NCBI GenBank assembly: GCA_963725615.1
Contig: CAVRZO010000003.1
Coordinates: forward strand, 434,001-498,000
DNA length: 64,000 nucleotides
Direction: 5' to 3'
Origin: JAIQFF01 sp963725615
GTDB taxonomy: Bacteria; Acidobacteriota; Terriglobia; Terriglobales; Acidobacteriaceae
In this document: positions 34,978 through 42,293 of the stretch, piece after piece
Position numbering within the stretch: position 1 is the first letter of the stretch
How the letters are laid out: every line of letters starts with the position of its first letter
Notes under the pieces: model-generated
What the model was told of the DNA's origin: nothing
Databases searched by the model: none
What the model saw: only the letters and a program-made list of their open reading frames with translations
Position numbers and translations under genes: made by a program

Positions 34978-35860
34978 GCACAAGACTCCTGTTTTCTTGG
35001 AGAGCGATGAACGACGATTCTGAAGCGACGACGCGAGTGTCGCCCCGCAAATGCAGTGCGGCAGAGCGGATAAGTCCATCAGCAAGAAGTGAGCGGGCAA
35101 CCCCGGCGCCGGCGTCGAGTGCGGCCGTGATCTCAGCGGACGAAAGCTCGCCAACTTCCTGGGTCACAAGCCGGTCTCCAAGGTCGCTATCGGGCGTGAG
35201 ACTGCGCGCGGGTACACGGACGATACTGGGATGTCCCGGCAAGTCCACGGCATTGGCAATGATAGTTGCAGCCGCGTCCGCCATGGCTGCGCGGTCCGCA
35301 AGGACTGTCACGGCGTCCGCGATCCCGAGTGAGAAACTGCGGCCGTGACAGCCGCTGGTCGCGATGCCCCGCGCGGGCTGGGCTGAGTCCAGCGTCGCGG
35401 TGGCGAAAACTGATGGACAGTCCGGCCGCTCTACCATGCCCACGACAAAATTCTCTCCGGGCGCAAGGTGTAGCGCAATGTCTCCGCCATTGTTCACGTA
35501 AGCCCGTGAAAGCCGGGCCACCGTCGTCATGGCACCCAGAATTTCCTCAGCGACTGCGCCTGCGACGGCCGCCATCGGGGTGATGAAAGTCTGCTCACAG
35601 TACGGCTCAACTGCCGCCACCATGCGTCGTGCGATAACACCGGATGGAAGCGGGCCATCTGCTCGCGTGGCCTGTCGGAGAAACGTGAGCTCGCCGCAGA
35701 GTTCATCAAGCACATCGACGAAGCGCTCGGCCGCCGCCCGGTAAGCGGCGTTGATTTCGTTCGTTTCGCCAAAGGCTTCGACGATCAGATCAATAGGTCC
35801 ATCATGAAGATGCAGCCGGTGGCCATCCTCCAGGAATCGCATTTGGGCCCGTGTTCTCAT
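34970..35860 (-). CDS. UPF0280 family protein (ApbE-related)
   Basis: 296-residue protein of the UPF0280/COG2122 family, described as related to the flavin transferase ApbE. Recognisable segments: LHDGPIDLIVEAFGETNE, MAAVAGAVAEEILGAM, AYVNNGGDIALHLAPGENF, and RGIATSGCHGRSFSLGIADA. No signal peptide, unlike most ApbE proteins. Its ATG overlaps the stop of the upstream 6-hydroxynicotinate-reductase-like gene (ATGA, 35860-35857), so the two are translationally coupled. Since the E. barkeri reductase is reported to carry covalently bound flavin, this protein is a candidate for attaching it. That role is inference; biochemical function of the family is unproven. Confidence 0.8.
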   Translation of the reverse strand: MRTRAQMRFLEDGHRLHLHDGPIDLIVEAFGETNEINAAYRAAAERFVDVLDELCGELTFLRQATRADGPLPSGVIARRMVAAVEPYCEQTFITPMAAVAGAVAEEILGAMTTVARLSRAYVNNGGDIALHLAPGENFVVGMVERPDCPSVFATATLDSAQPARGIATSGCHGRSFSLGIADAVTVLADRAAMADAAATIIANAVDLPGHPSIVRVPARSLTPDSDLGDRLVTQEVGELSSAEITAALDAGAGVARSLLADGLIRSAALHLRGDTRVVASESSFIALQENRSLVHA

Positions 35861-36876
35861 TCACCCGGCCTCGGCGATTTCCCAGGCGCCAGTGGCCAGG
35901 GGTTGTCCGGATTGGCAGAGACCCGGCGGCGGCCTTTTCCGTCCATGATGGAATCGAGCGAACGAACGTGGTCCATATAGCCGCCCAGGGCAGCGTAGTC
36001 TTTAACCTTCAAGGTGAACTCTATCGGCGCAACCAGCGCCGGCGTTGGCACGTAGCCAAAGGCATGCTCCGGCATGCGACTGACGTCCACCATGAACGTG
36101 ATGCCCCCACCGGGCCAGACGTAAACCGGCGCGCCGCCACAGGTGACACGGGTCAACGCATCGCGCACCGAGTGCGTGAGCCTTACCGGGTTTTCCGTGA
36201 CGCCCGCTCGCAGCGACCCTCCAGCCCCTCCCATAAATAGGACGGTGCACAGCGCGGGTTCGCAATTTTCCTTGATTCGGGCGATGGATTCGCTGAGGAC
36301 AGGTGGTAATTCTTTTTCCACCGGCTGCAGCGCTTCATCCAGTTCGAAATAAGCGTGATGTTCGCCCGTGGTGCTGACCATCAACAACCGGAGCCTCGGC
36401 CAGGCAATTTTGGGATTGAAATTCTGGAGAATAGAGAGAGGATCTGCGATGTTGGTGCCGCCCCAGGCGGTTCCCGGTTCCGCCACTCGGAAGTAGCGGC
36501 CCGGAGTGGAGCGGTGGCCCTTCATCTTGATGCCGGTTTCGCGTACGCCCAGCAACTTTCCCGCCTGATGCTCGGACAGAACTCCGGTGATGTGGTCGTC
36601 AACCACGACCACTTCATCCACTTTGCCGAACCATTGCTTGGCGAACATGCCGATGGTGGCTGATCCGCAGCCGACGCGCATGCGCTCTTCCTGCGTGCTA
36701 TCAACCACAGGCGGCTTGCCGGCCTGCACGATCATCGTGGCCCCTTCGTCGATAGTGAGTTCCACCGGCTTGCGGTCGCACAGGTTCAGCAGCGTCTCGC
36801 AGGTTACCGTGCCTTCTTTGCGGCTGCCCGCCGGTGAGGTGGCGCACGCCTCCGAGCGAGAGCATCTGCGAACCAT
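35857..36876 (-). CDS. 6-hydroxynicotinate-reductase-like protein, 3' fragment (frameshifted)
   Basis: C-terminal two-thirds of the reductase-like gene that begins at 37327. True family sequence starts at about SRKEGTVTCETLLNLCDRKP; the roughly 18 residues before it (MVRRCSRSEACATSPAG) are out-of-frame. Conserved-looking blocks include VGCGSATIGMFAKQWFGKVD, DDHITGVLSEHQAGKLLG, LLMVSTTGEHHAYFELDE, and CGGAPVYVWPGGGITFMVDV, with cysteines that could bind iron-sulfur clusters (TCETLLNLC, RVGCGS, VTCGG). Removing one base from the CCC run at 36827-36829 restores GGVRHLTGGSRKEGTV. The stop overlaps the UPF0280 start by 4 bases. Confidence 0.7.
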   Translation of the reverse strand: MVRRCSRSEACATSPAGSRKEGTVTCETLLNLCDRKPVELTIDEGATMIVQAGKPPVVDSTQEERMRVGCGSATIGMFAKQWFGKVDEVVVVDDHITGVLSEHQAGKLLGVRETGIKMKGHRSTPGRYFRVAEPGTAWGGTNIADPLSILQNFNPKIAWPRLRLLMVSTTGEHHAYFELDEALQPVEKELPPVLSESIARIKENCEPALCTVLFMGGAGGSLRAGVTENPVRLTHSVRDALTRVTCGGAPVYVWPGGGITFMVDVSRMPEHAFGYVPTPALVAPIEFTLKVKDYAALGGYMDHVRSLDSIMDGKGRRRVSANPDNPWPLAPGKSPRPGE

Positions 36877-37327
36877 ATTCGCTGGTGGTGACGTGTCCGA
36901 CGGGCTCTCCCTGGGCGCGGACGAGATTCGTCTCAGGGCCGAGATGGCGGTCGGTATCGATCTTCACTTTCACGCCGCAGTAGCTGAAGATCCCTTCGGT
37001 CACCACCGTGACCATGTCCACGCCCTGCACCTTGGAAGAGATGATGAATGGCGCCGGCTTGTAGTCCGGATAAGTGGTGCCGGCGCCGATAGCGGTAACG
37101 AAATTCTCGGGGCCGGTCACGATGCTGCCATCCCACTCACGATCGCGATCCAGGAAGGGAACCACGGAATCGCCGCGCGAGACGGCGCGATCGAGCACGA
37201 CATGAGGATCGATGCGGATGAGTTGTCCATTGTCGTTGGCGTAACGATCGCACGCGCCTGTTCTTCCCGGCTTGATGTAGCAGAGCACCGGGCAGGCATC
37301 GCAGCGAATGGCGTCGTCTTCAAGCAT
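36701..37327 (-). CDS. 6-hydroxynicotinate-reductase-like protein, 5' fragment (frameshifted)
   Basis: N-terminal part of a protein of about 490 residues in total, close to the size of 6-hydroxynicotinate reductase of E. barkeri, an iron-sulfur enzyme with covalent flavin that reduces the pyridone ring using reduced ferredoxin. The first 25 residues carry a cysteine cluster (IRCDACPVLCYIKPGRTGAC), a likely 4Fe-4S site. Further blocks: RGDSVVPFLDRDREWDGSIV and FSYCGVKVKIDTDRHLGPE. Start ATG 37327 overlaps the end of the molybdenum hydroxylase gene by 8 bases. The frame breaks at a GGG step (36829-36827) just after VRHLTGG. Identification rests on remembered family features and context, so substrate is uncertain. 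Confidence 0.66.
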   Translation of the reverse strand: MLEDDAIRCDACPVLCYIKPGRTGACDRYANDNGQLIRIDPHVVLDRAVSRGDSVVPFLDRDREWDGSIVTGPENFVTAIGAGTTYPDYKPAPFIISSKVQGVDMVTVVTEGIFSYCGVKVKIDTDRHLGPETNLVRAQGEPVGHVTTSEYGSQMLSLGGVRHLTGGQPQRRHGNLRDAAEPVRPQAGGTHYRRRGHDDRAGRQAACG

Positions 37328-40154
37328 GCTTCTGTCCTGTAGCGCCGGCGTCCCGCCGGCCCGACGGGCGGGCAGGATGCCCGCCAGGCGCCGGCGCTAC
37401 CAAGGCGGCACGTATGCGGTCGGGCGTTGCTGGCAGGCGGCGAATGCGTACCCCAATTGCATCGTGAATGGCGTTAAGGATCGCGGGCGCGGTGGGAATC
37501 ACCGCCTGTTCGCCGATCCCTTTGGCACCGAATGGGCCGATCGGTGAAGGATCTTCAATGAGAATCGACTCGACCGGCGGCATGTCGCCGGCAGACGGAA
37601 TCAGGTAGTCGTGGAGGTTCTCGCCTTTGCCGGGGAAGAACTCTTCCATCAGCGCCATCCCTAGGCCCTGGGCGGCGCCGCCTTCGATTTGTCCTTCAAT
37701 GAGAGTTGGATTGATAGCCCGGCCGACGTCGTGCGCCGCCGTGATCTTCAGCACCCGCACCGTGCCCAGTTCGGTGTCGACCGCTATCTCCGCCAGATGG
37801 GCGCCGAACCCATAGACGGCATAAGGTGTTCCTTGGCCATTTTCGTCCAGCGCACTGGTGGGTGGATCGAACGTTGCCTCGCCAGTCAGCACGTAGCCAT
37901 TCTTGTCCAGAGGCAGGTCGCGCAGGCTGAAGCTGCGCTGCTTGCCATCTTCTTTAATCGCGACCGCGCCATTCTCGAACTCGATGACCGCGCACTCACA
38001 CGCGTCCCCCAGGCGCAGGATGGCGCGGCGCAATTCGGCGCCAGCCAGGTACGCAGCTTTGCCCGTAACAAAAGTCTGGCGGGACGCCGATGTCTTGCCG
38101 CAATCGGGAGTGATCGAAGTATCGCCCGAGACCAGATCGAAGCGATCTATGGGAGCGCCGAGTGCGTCGGCGCAGATCTGGGTGACGATGGTGTTGGAGC
38201 CTTGTCCGATATCCACCGCGCCCTGGTGCAGCGCGATGCGGCCGTCAGCTTTCAATCCCACGCGAATGGTAGAAGGGTTGGGCAGTGAGGTGTTGCCGCA
38301 TCCGTACCACATTCCCGCGACGCCAACGCCACGGCGGACCGGACCGCTGCCTTGTGCGTTGAAGGCCGCAGCGTCGGCGCGCGCGGCTGTCCACCGGGGC
38401 CGCAGCGCCTCGAAGCAGGCGCGAATTCCAACTCCCTCGCCGAGAACCTGGCCGGTGACCGTGGGAGTCTGGTTGTCCAACGCATTTATGATTCGGAATT
38501 CCAGGCGGTCAATTCCCAACCGGTCAGCGACGTCGTCGTAAAGCTGCTCCTGCGCGATCGTCGTTTGCGGCACGCCAAAACCGCGGAAAGCTCCCGCTGG
38601 TACCAGGTGCGTGTGCACCGCCCGGGTGAGCGCTCGATAGTGCGGCACGTAGTAGGGCCCCGAGGCGTGAACGGGGACGCGCGCCGCCACCGTCGGTCCC
38701 CAGGAAGAGTAGGCGCCGGTGTTGAAATCGGCCGTGAAGTCCATCGCGGTTAATTTGCCATCGCGAGTCGCGCCCACACGAACATGGATGTGCGATGGGT
38801 GACGCTTGGTGGTTGAGACGATTGATTCCGACCGCGAATAGACCATGCGCGCCGGTTGGCGCAGATGCCAGGCGGCCAGCGCAACGAAGGGCTGGACAGA
38901 AAGGTCAAGCTTGGCGCCAAAGCCGCCCCCTACGGCTGTCGGAATAATGCGCACCGCCTCGGGAGCGATGCCGAGAATCTGTGCGATATCGGCGCGGTCC
39001 ATATACGGGGCCTGGGTGCAGGCCTGAATCTCAATCTGGTCGTTGACCCGCCGCGCGAAGCCGGCTTCCGGTTCGATGTAGGCGTGTTCGATAAAGCCCG
39101 TTTCATATTCATCTTCGATTACAACGTCAGCTTCGGCCAGAGCCTTTTCCACGTCGCCACGGACCACCCGGCCTCGAACCAGCACATTATTCTCGCGGCT
39201 GGGATGAATGCGTTCAGCGTCAGGTGCGAGCGCGGCGGCAATCGTGGTCAGCGCGGGCAGTTCCTCCCATGCGACCGGAAAACTCGCGTAGTCGAGGGCG
39301 TCAATGGCCTCGGCCTCACCCACGACTCCGGCGACGGCTTCACCTCGAAACCGGGCTTCGACTTCCGCAAACACCGGCTGGTCCGCGAAACGCGGAATCA
39401 CGCCATAACGATTCTCTCCGGGGATATCCTTCGCGGTCAGAATGCGGTGGATCCCGGGGTGCGTGGCAACGAAAGCGTCGAGATCGCCAAAACTGAAGCG
39501 CGCCCGCTGGTAGGGACTGCGGATGGCGCGGACCACTAGCGCTCCGGCTGGAATTTCGTCAGCTCCGAAAATCTCCGAGCCAGCTACCTTGCTCTGGCCG
39601 TCAAGACGGACCATCCTCGAGCCCACCGCTTTGCCGGCCTGGGGCGACGGTTCCGCGATGTTACCGGAGCAGGCATCCCGGATAGCCGTAATGATTTTGC
39701 GATAGCCAGTGCAGCGGCAGAGCACACCGCCGATCGCATCCATGACTTCGCTTTCGGTCGGATCGGCAGCACGTTCCAGAAGAGCCGTGGCCGACACCAG
39801 CATGCCGGGCGTGCAGGCGCCACATTGCGCGGCCCCGTGGTGAAGGAAGGATTTCTGCAACTGGTCATAAATCGGTGCGCGGGTCGCGAGTCCTTCTACC
39901 GTCGTGATTTCGTGCCCCTCGATTTGACCGGCTGCGATCAGGCAGGAACAGACAGGCTCGCCATCAAGCAAAACCGTGCAGGCGCCACAGTCCCCGGCGT
40001 CACAGCCGACCTTGGTTCCCGTCAGCCCAAGACGTTCACGAAGAACTTTGGAAAGCCGTTCCAGCGGCGAGACCGCAGCTGTCACGTTCTTTCCGTTTAC
40101 TGAAAATGCAATTAAAGTCTGAGAGCCGGCGACAGGACCAGTCGTCGTGACCAT
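37320..40154 (-). CDS. Molybdenum hydroxylase, fused 2Fe-2S and molybdopterin subunits (xanthine dehydrogenase family)
   Basis: 944-residue cytoplasmic enzyme that would hydroxylate an N-heterocycle or aldehyde using water. Residues 15-165 are the 2Fe-2S part: plant-type GCDAGDCGACTVLLDGEPVC, then QCGACTPGM and LCRCTGY for the second cluster. From about 180 comes the molybdopterin part: VGGGFGAKLDLSV, AGAFRGFGVPQ, CGKTSASRQTFVTG and GAKGIGEQAV, whose Glu is the catalytic base. The fusion order resembles aldehyde oxidoreductase Mop. ATG 40154 overlaps the TGA of the FAD-subunit gene by one base (TGATG). The last about 25 residues (APGGHPARPSGRRDAGATG) are encoded by a palindromic repeat at 37339-37400 and are not family sequence. 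Next-gene coupling suggests nicotinate-like hydroxylation. Confidence 0.88.
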   Translation of the reverse strand: MVTTTGPVAGSQTLIAFSVNGKNVTAAVSPLERLSKVLRERLGLTGTKVGCDAGDCGACTVLLDGEPVCSCLIAAGQIEGHEITTVEGLATRAPIYDQLQKSFLHHGAAQCGACTPGMLVSATALLERAADPTESEVMDAIGGVLCRCTGYRKIITAIRDACSGNIAEPSPQAGKAVGSRMVRLDGQSKVAGSEIFGADEIPAGALVVRAIRSPYQRARFSFGDLDAFVATHPGIHRILTAKDIPGENRYGVIPRFADQPVFAEVEARFRGEAVAGVVGEAEAIDALDYASFPVAWEELPALTTIAAALAPDAERIHPSRENNVLVRGRVVRGDVEKALAEADVVIEDEYETGFIEHAYIEPEAGFARRVNDQIEIQACTQAPYMDRADIAQILGIAPEAVRIIPTAVGGGFGAKLDLSVQPFVALAAWHLRQPARMVYSRSESIVSTTKRHPSHIHVRVGATRDGKLTAMDFTADFNTGAYSSWGPTVAARVPVHASGPYYVPHYRALTRAVHTHLVPAGAFRGFGVPQTTIAQEQLYDDVADRLGIDRLEFRIINALDNQTPTVTGQVLGEGVGIRACFEALRPRWTAARADAAAFNAQGSGPVRRGVGVAGMWYGCGNTSLPNPSTIRVGLKADGRIALHQGAVDIGQGSNTIVTQICADALGAPIDRFDLVSGDTSITPDCGKTSASRQTFVTGKAAYLAGAELRRAILRLGDACECAVIEFENGAVAIKEDGKQRSFSLRDLPLDKNGYVLTGEATFDPPTSALDENGQGTPYAVYGFGAHLAEIAVDTELGTVRVLKITAAHDVGRAINPTLIEGQIEGGAAQGLGMALMEEFFPGKGENLHDYLIPSAGDMPPVESILIEDPSPIGPFGAKGIGEQAVIPTAPAILNAIHDAIGVRIRRLPATPDRIRAALVAPAPGGHPARPSGRRDAGATGQKHA
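37339..37400. repeat. GTAGCGCC/GGCGCTAC palindromic element inside the hydroxylase 3' end
   Basis: 62-bp copy with ends GTAGCGCC (37339-37346) and GGCGCTAC (37393-37400) and GCCGGC/GCCGGC inside. It is read in a frame that avoids the terminal TAG, so the hydroxylase gains a Pro/Gly/Arg-rich tail and runs into the next gene. Confidence 0.75.
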
Positions 40155-40990
40155 CAGCAACTCCCCACGCAGGCGTCGAGCGCGCGCCCTACCAGAGTCA
40201 GCGCGGCATCATTGCGGTAAGTCGCGCTCGCACGCACGTCATCGATGGGGGAGAGCTCCGCCAGATGTTCCGCTTGGGGAACCGCGCCCAATCCGCTGCG
40301 CACCCGTAGGCCGACCAATGCTTGCTCGAGCGCGGTGAGCCTGCGTGCGGCCGCCGAGCATGAACCGACCGCGATGCGGGCCTGAGCGATGCGGCCGGCG
40401 TCGTCCGCCTTCAACACCGCCGCCACCATGGCGATCGAAATCACGAGGTAGCGCCGTGCGCCGAGTTTTAGAAACGCCGATGTGGCGTCGTCGAGTGTGC
40501 GCGGGACAAACACGTTGGCCAGGATCTCATCGGGGCGGAGAACCGTCTTCCGATTTCCCACGATGAAGTTAGACAGAGGTAGGCGGCGTGTTCCGGCTTC
40601 GGAGACAAGTTCTACTTCCGCATCGAGCGTCAGCAAAGGGGGCACGCTGTCGGCAGCCGGGGACGCGTTGCAGAGATTGCCGGCAACCGTACCGCGATTC
40701 TGTATCTGAATCCCACCGATTTCCCGGGCTGCACTCTTTAGACCGTCAAAGCATCGGGGAAGGGGAGTGGCGACGAGTTGACTCCAGGTCGCGAGCCCGC
40801 CGATGCGGATGTGGTCGGCTTCGACTGCGATACCTTTGATTTCGCTGAGAGCGGAGATGTCAATCACCCGCTCAGGAGCGGGCCGATCACCCAGCGCCGG
40901 GAAGAAGTCCGTGCCGCCCGACAGAATTTGCCCGCCATCCCGGGCCAGCACATGCAGGGCTGCGTCGAGCGTCTTGGGCCTGGAATACAC
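40154..40990 (-). CDS. Molybdenum hydroxylase FAD-binding subunit (CoxM/XdhB-like)
   Basis: 278-residue FAD subunit passing electrons from the 2Fe-2S clusters to NAD+ or another acceptor. GTG 40990 is chosen: GGGGAG lies 6 nt upstream and family proteins begin with the segment YSRPKTLDAALHVLA. FAD-binding motifs are LSGGTDFFPAL near residue 30 and GNLCNASPAADSVPPL (GGNxxxxSPxxD/GTIGGN type) near 100; NFIVGNRKTVLRPDEILANV is also typical. The frame remains open upstream, but that part is intergenic and contains a GTAGC repeat. It is one-base overlapped with the next gene, so both subunits are made together. Confidence 0.86.
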   Translation of the reverse strand: MYSRPKTLDAALHVLARDGGQILSGGTDFFPALGDRPAPERVIDISALSEIKGIAVEADHIRIGGLATWSQLVATPLPRCFDGLKSAAREIGGIQIQNRGTVAGNLCNASPAADSVPPLLTLDAEVELVSEAGTRRLPLSNFIVGNRKTVLRPDEILANVFVPRTLDDATSAFLKLGARRYLVISIAMVAAVLKADDAGRIAQARIAVGSCSAAARRLTALEQALVGLRVRSGLGAVPQAEHLAELSPIDDVRASATYRNDAALTLVGRALDACVGSC

Positions 40991-41060
40991 GTTGGCTCCC
41001 CACCCGCAATTCGCATTTCTATACGAACGTTCGGGCTTTGTACAGCGCCACGGCAAACCT

Positions 41061-41074
41061 GTAGCGCCGGCTAC
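41061..41074. repeat. Short GTAGC/GCTAC palindrome at the lactonase stop codon
   Basis: GTAGCGCCGGCTAC is a truncated copy of the GTAGCGCC...GGCGCTAC family. The TAG at 41073-41071 is the stop codon of the lactonase gene. Confidence 0.5.
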
Positions 41075-42279
41075 GGCAGGTGCACAAAGGTCACGCACGC
41101 AGGAGAACTGACCTGAAGCACCTGCCCAGTGGGAGTGAGGCGCCCGGTCTTGTGGTTTATGCGAAAAACGACCATCTTGTCCGATTCTTGATCCCCCGCC
41201 AACAACCAGGAGCCCGTCGGATCGATGGCAAAGTTTCGCGGCGTTTTTCCATTCACGGGGACGAATTCAACGTGGCTAAGGGCTCCGTCCGCGGCGACCG
41301 AGAAAACGGCAATGCTGTCAGCTCCACGATTTGAAGCGTAGAGAAACCTGCCAGAAGGGTGCAACGCGATTTCGGCCGCGGCACTGTGGCCCGGGAATCC
41401 ATCCGGCAGCGTAGAAATCGTACTTATTTCGCGCAATCCGCCATTCGCCGCATCGTAAGCATAGGTTGTGACCGAGGATTGCAATTCGTTGATCACGTAC
41501 AGCAACGTTCCTTTGAAATTAAATACCAGGTGGCGTGGACTTGCACCGACACTGGTTTTGGTGATGTTAGGGTCTTGTCCGAGGGTGCCTTTGGCGGAGT
41601 CAAAAGAATACGCGAATACCTGGTCGAGCCCGAGATCAGTGACCAGAGCAAACCGATTGTCGGACGACATCGCGACGGCGTGGGCGTGAGGCTGTTCTTG
41701 CTGTTCCTTGTCCATGCCCGCGCCGTGATCCTCCACAAAGGCAGACGCCTCGCCCAGGCGGCCGTCTTTCAACACCGGAAAAACCGCCACGCTGCCCCGA
41801 GTGTAGTTCGATACCATGGCATACTTGCCACTCTGGTCGAGCGTGATGTGGGCTGGCCCGCCATCGCGCGATGACACCTGGTTCAATAGGGATAGCTTGC
41901 CGCTGCCCGAATCAATGGCGAAGGCACTCACCGCACCAGTTGGCTGGCCTTCGTAACTCTCCGTCTCATTGACCGCATAGAGGAAATGTCCGCTGGCATC
42001 GGCGGTGAGGAAGGATGGTTGCACGGTTTCGGCGGCCAGTCCCAGCGCGGTTAACTGGCCGGTTTTGGCATCAAGGCGGTAAGCATAGATGCCTTTGCTG
42101 CCGTGGTGCGTGTAAGTGCCGATATAGACGAGATACTTGCCTTTGGTGGCTGCGTCGGCGGAGTTTGGCGCGAGAACACACAGAATGATTACAACCAGGA
42201 ACAACGTGCAAAGATAGGGGGCAGACGTTGAATCGCCGGGCCCATGAAATTTCCTCGCCAAGAGCAGGAGCATGTACAT
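41071..42279 (-). CDS. Secreted lactonase-family seven-bladed beta-propeller protein
   Basis: 402-residue protein of the lactonase family (PF10282), which includes 6-phosphogluconolactonase of the YbhE type. An N-terminal hydrophobic stretch (PYLCTLFLVVIILCVLAPNSA) acts as a signal peptide. Propeller repeats start with YLVYIGTYTHHGSKGIYAYRL and include AHAVAMSSDNRFALVTDLGL, SPRHLVFNFKGTLLYVINEL, and AAEIALHPSGRFLYASNRGA. Catalytic residues are not firmly known in the family. A secreted propeller here may open a lactone or serve as a binding protein. It stands 14 nt after the GH/FGE-like gene and 80 nt before the hydroxylase FAD subunit, in the same direction. Confidence 0.85.
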   Translation of the reverse strand: MYMLLLLARKFHGPGDSTSAPYLCTLFLVVIILCVLAPNSADAATKGKYLVYIGTYTHHGSKGIYAYRLDAKTGQLTALGLAAETVQPSFLTADASGHFLYAVNETESYEGQPTGAVSAFAIDSGSGKLSLLNQVSSRDGGPAHITLDQSGKYAMVSNYTRGSVAVFPVLKDGRLGEASAFVEDHGAGMDKEQQEQPHAHAVAMSSDNRFALVTDLGLDQVFAYSFDSAKGTLGQDPNITKTSVGASPRHLVFNFKGTLLYVINELQSSVTTYAYDAANGGLREISTISTLPDGFPGHSAAAEIALHPSGRFLYASNRGADSIAVFSVAADGALSHVEFVPVNGKTPRNFAIDPTGSWLLAGDQESDKMVVFRINHKTGRLTPTGQVLQVSSPACVTFVHLP

Positions 42280-42293
42280 AGAACCAGTTGATG

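Noticed and set aside
34977..35154. Longer N-terminus for the first AA_synth gene
   Set aside because: It overlaps the UPF0280 coding region deeply and reads as Arg/Pro-rich shadow; the ATG at 34977 gives a typical 8-base operon overlap.
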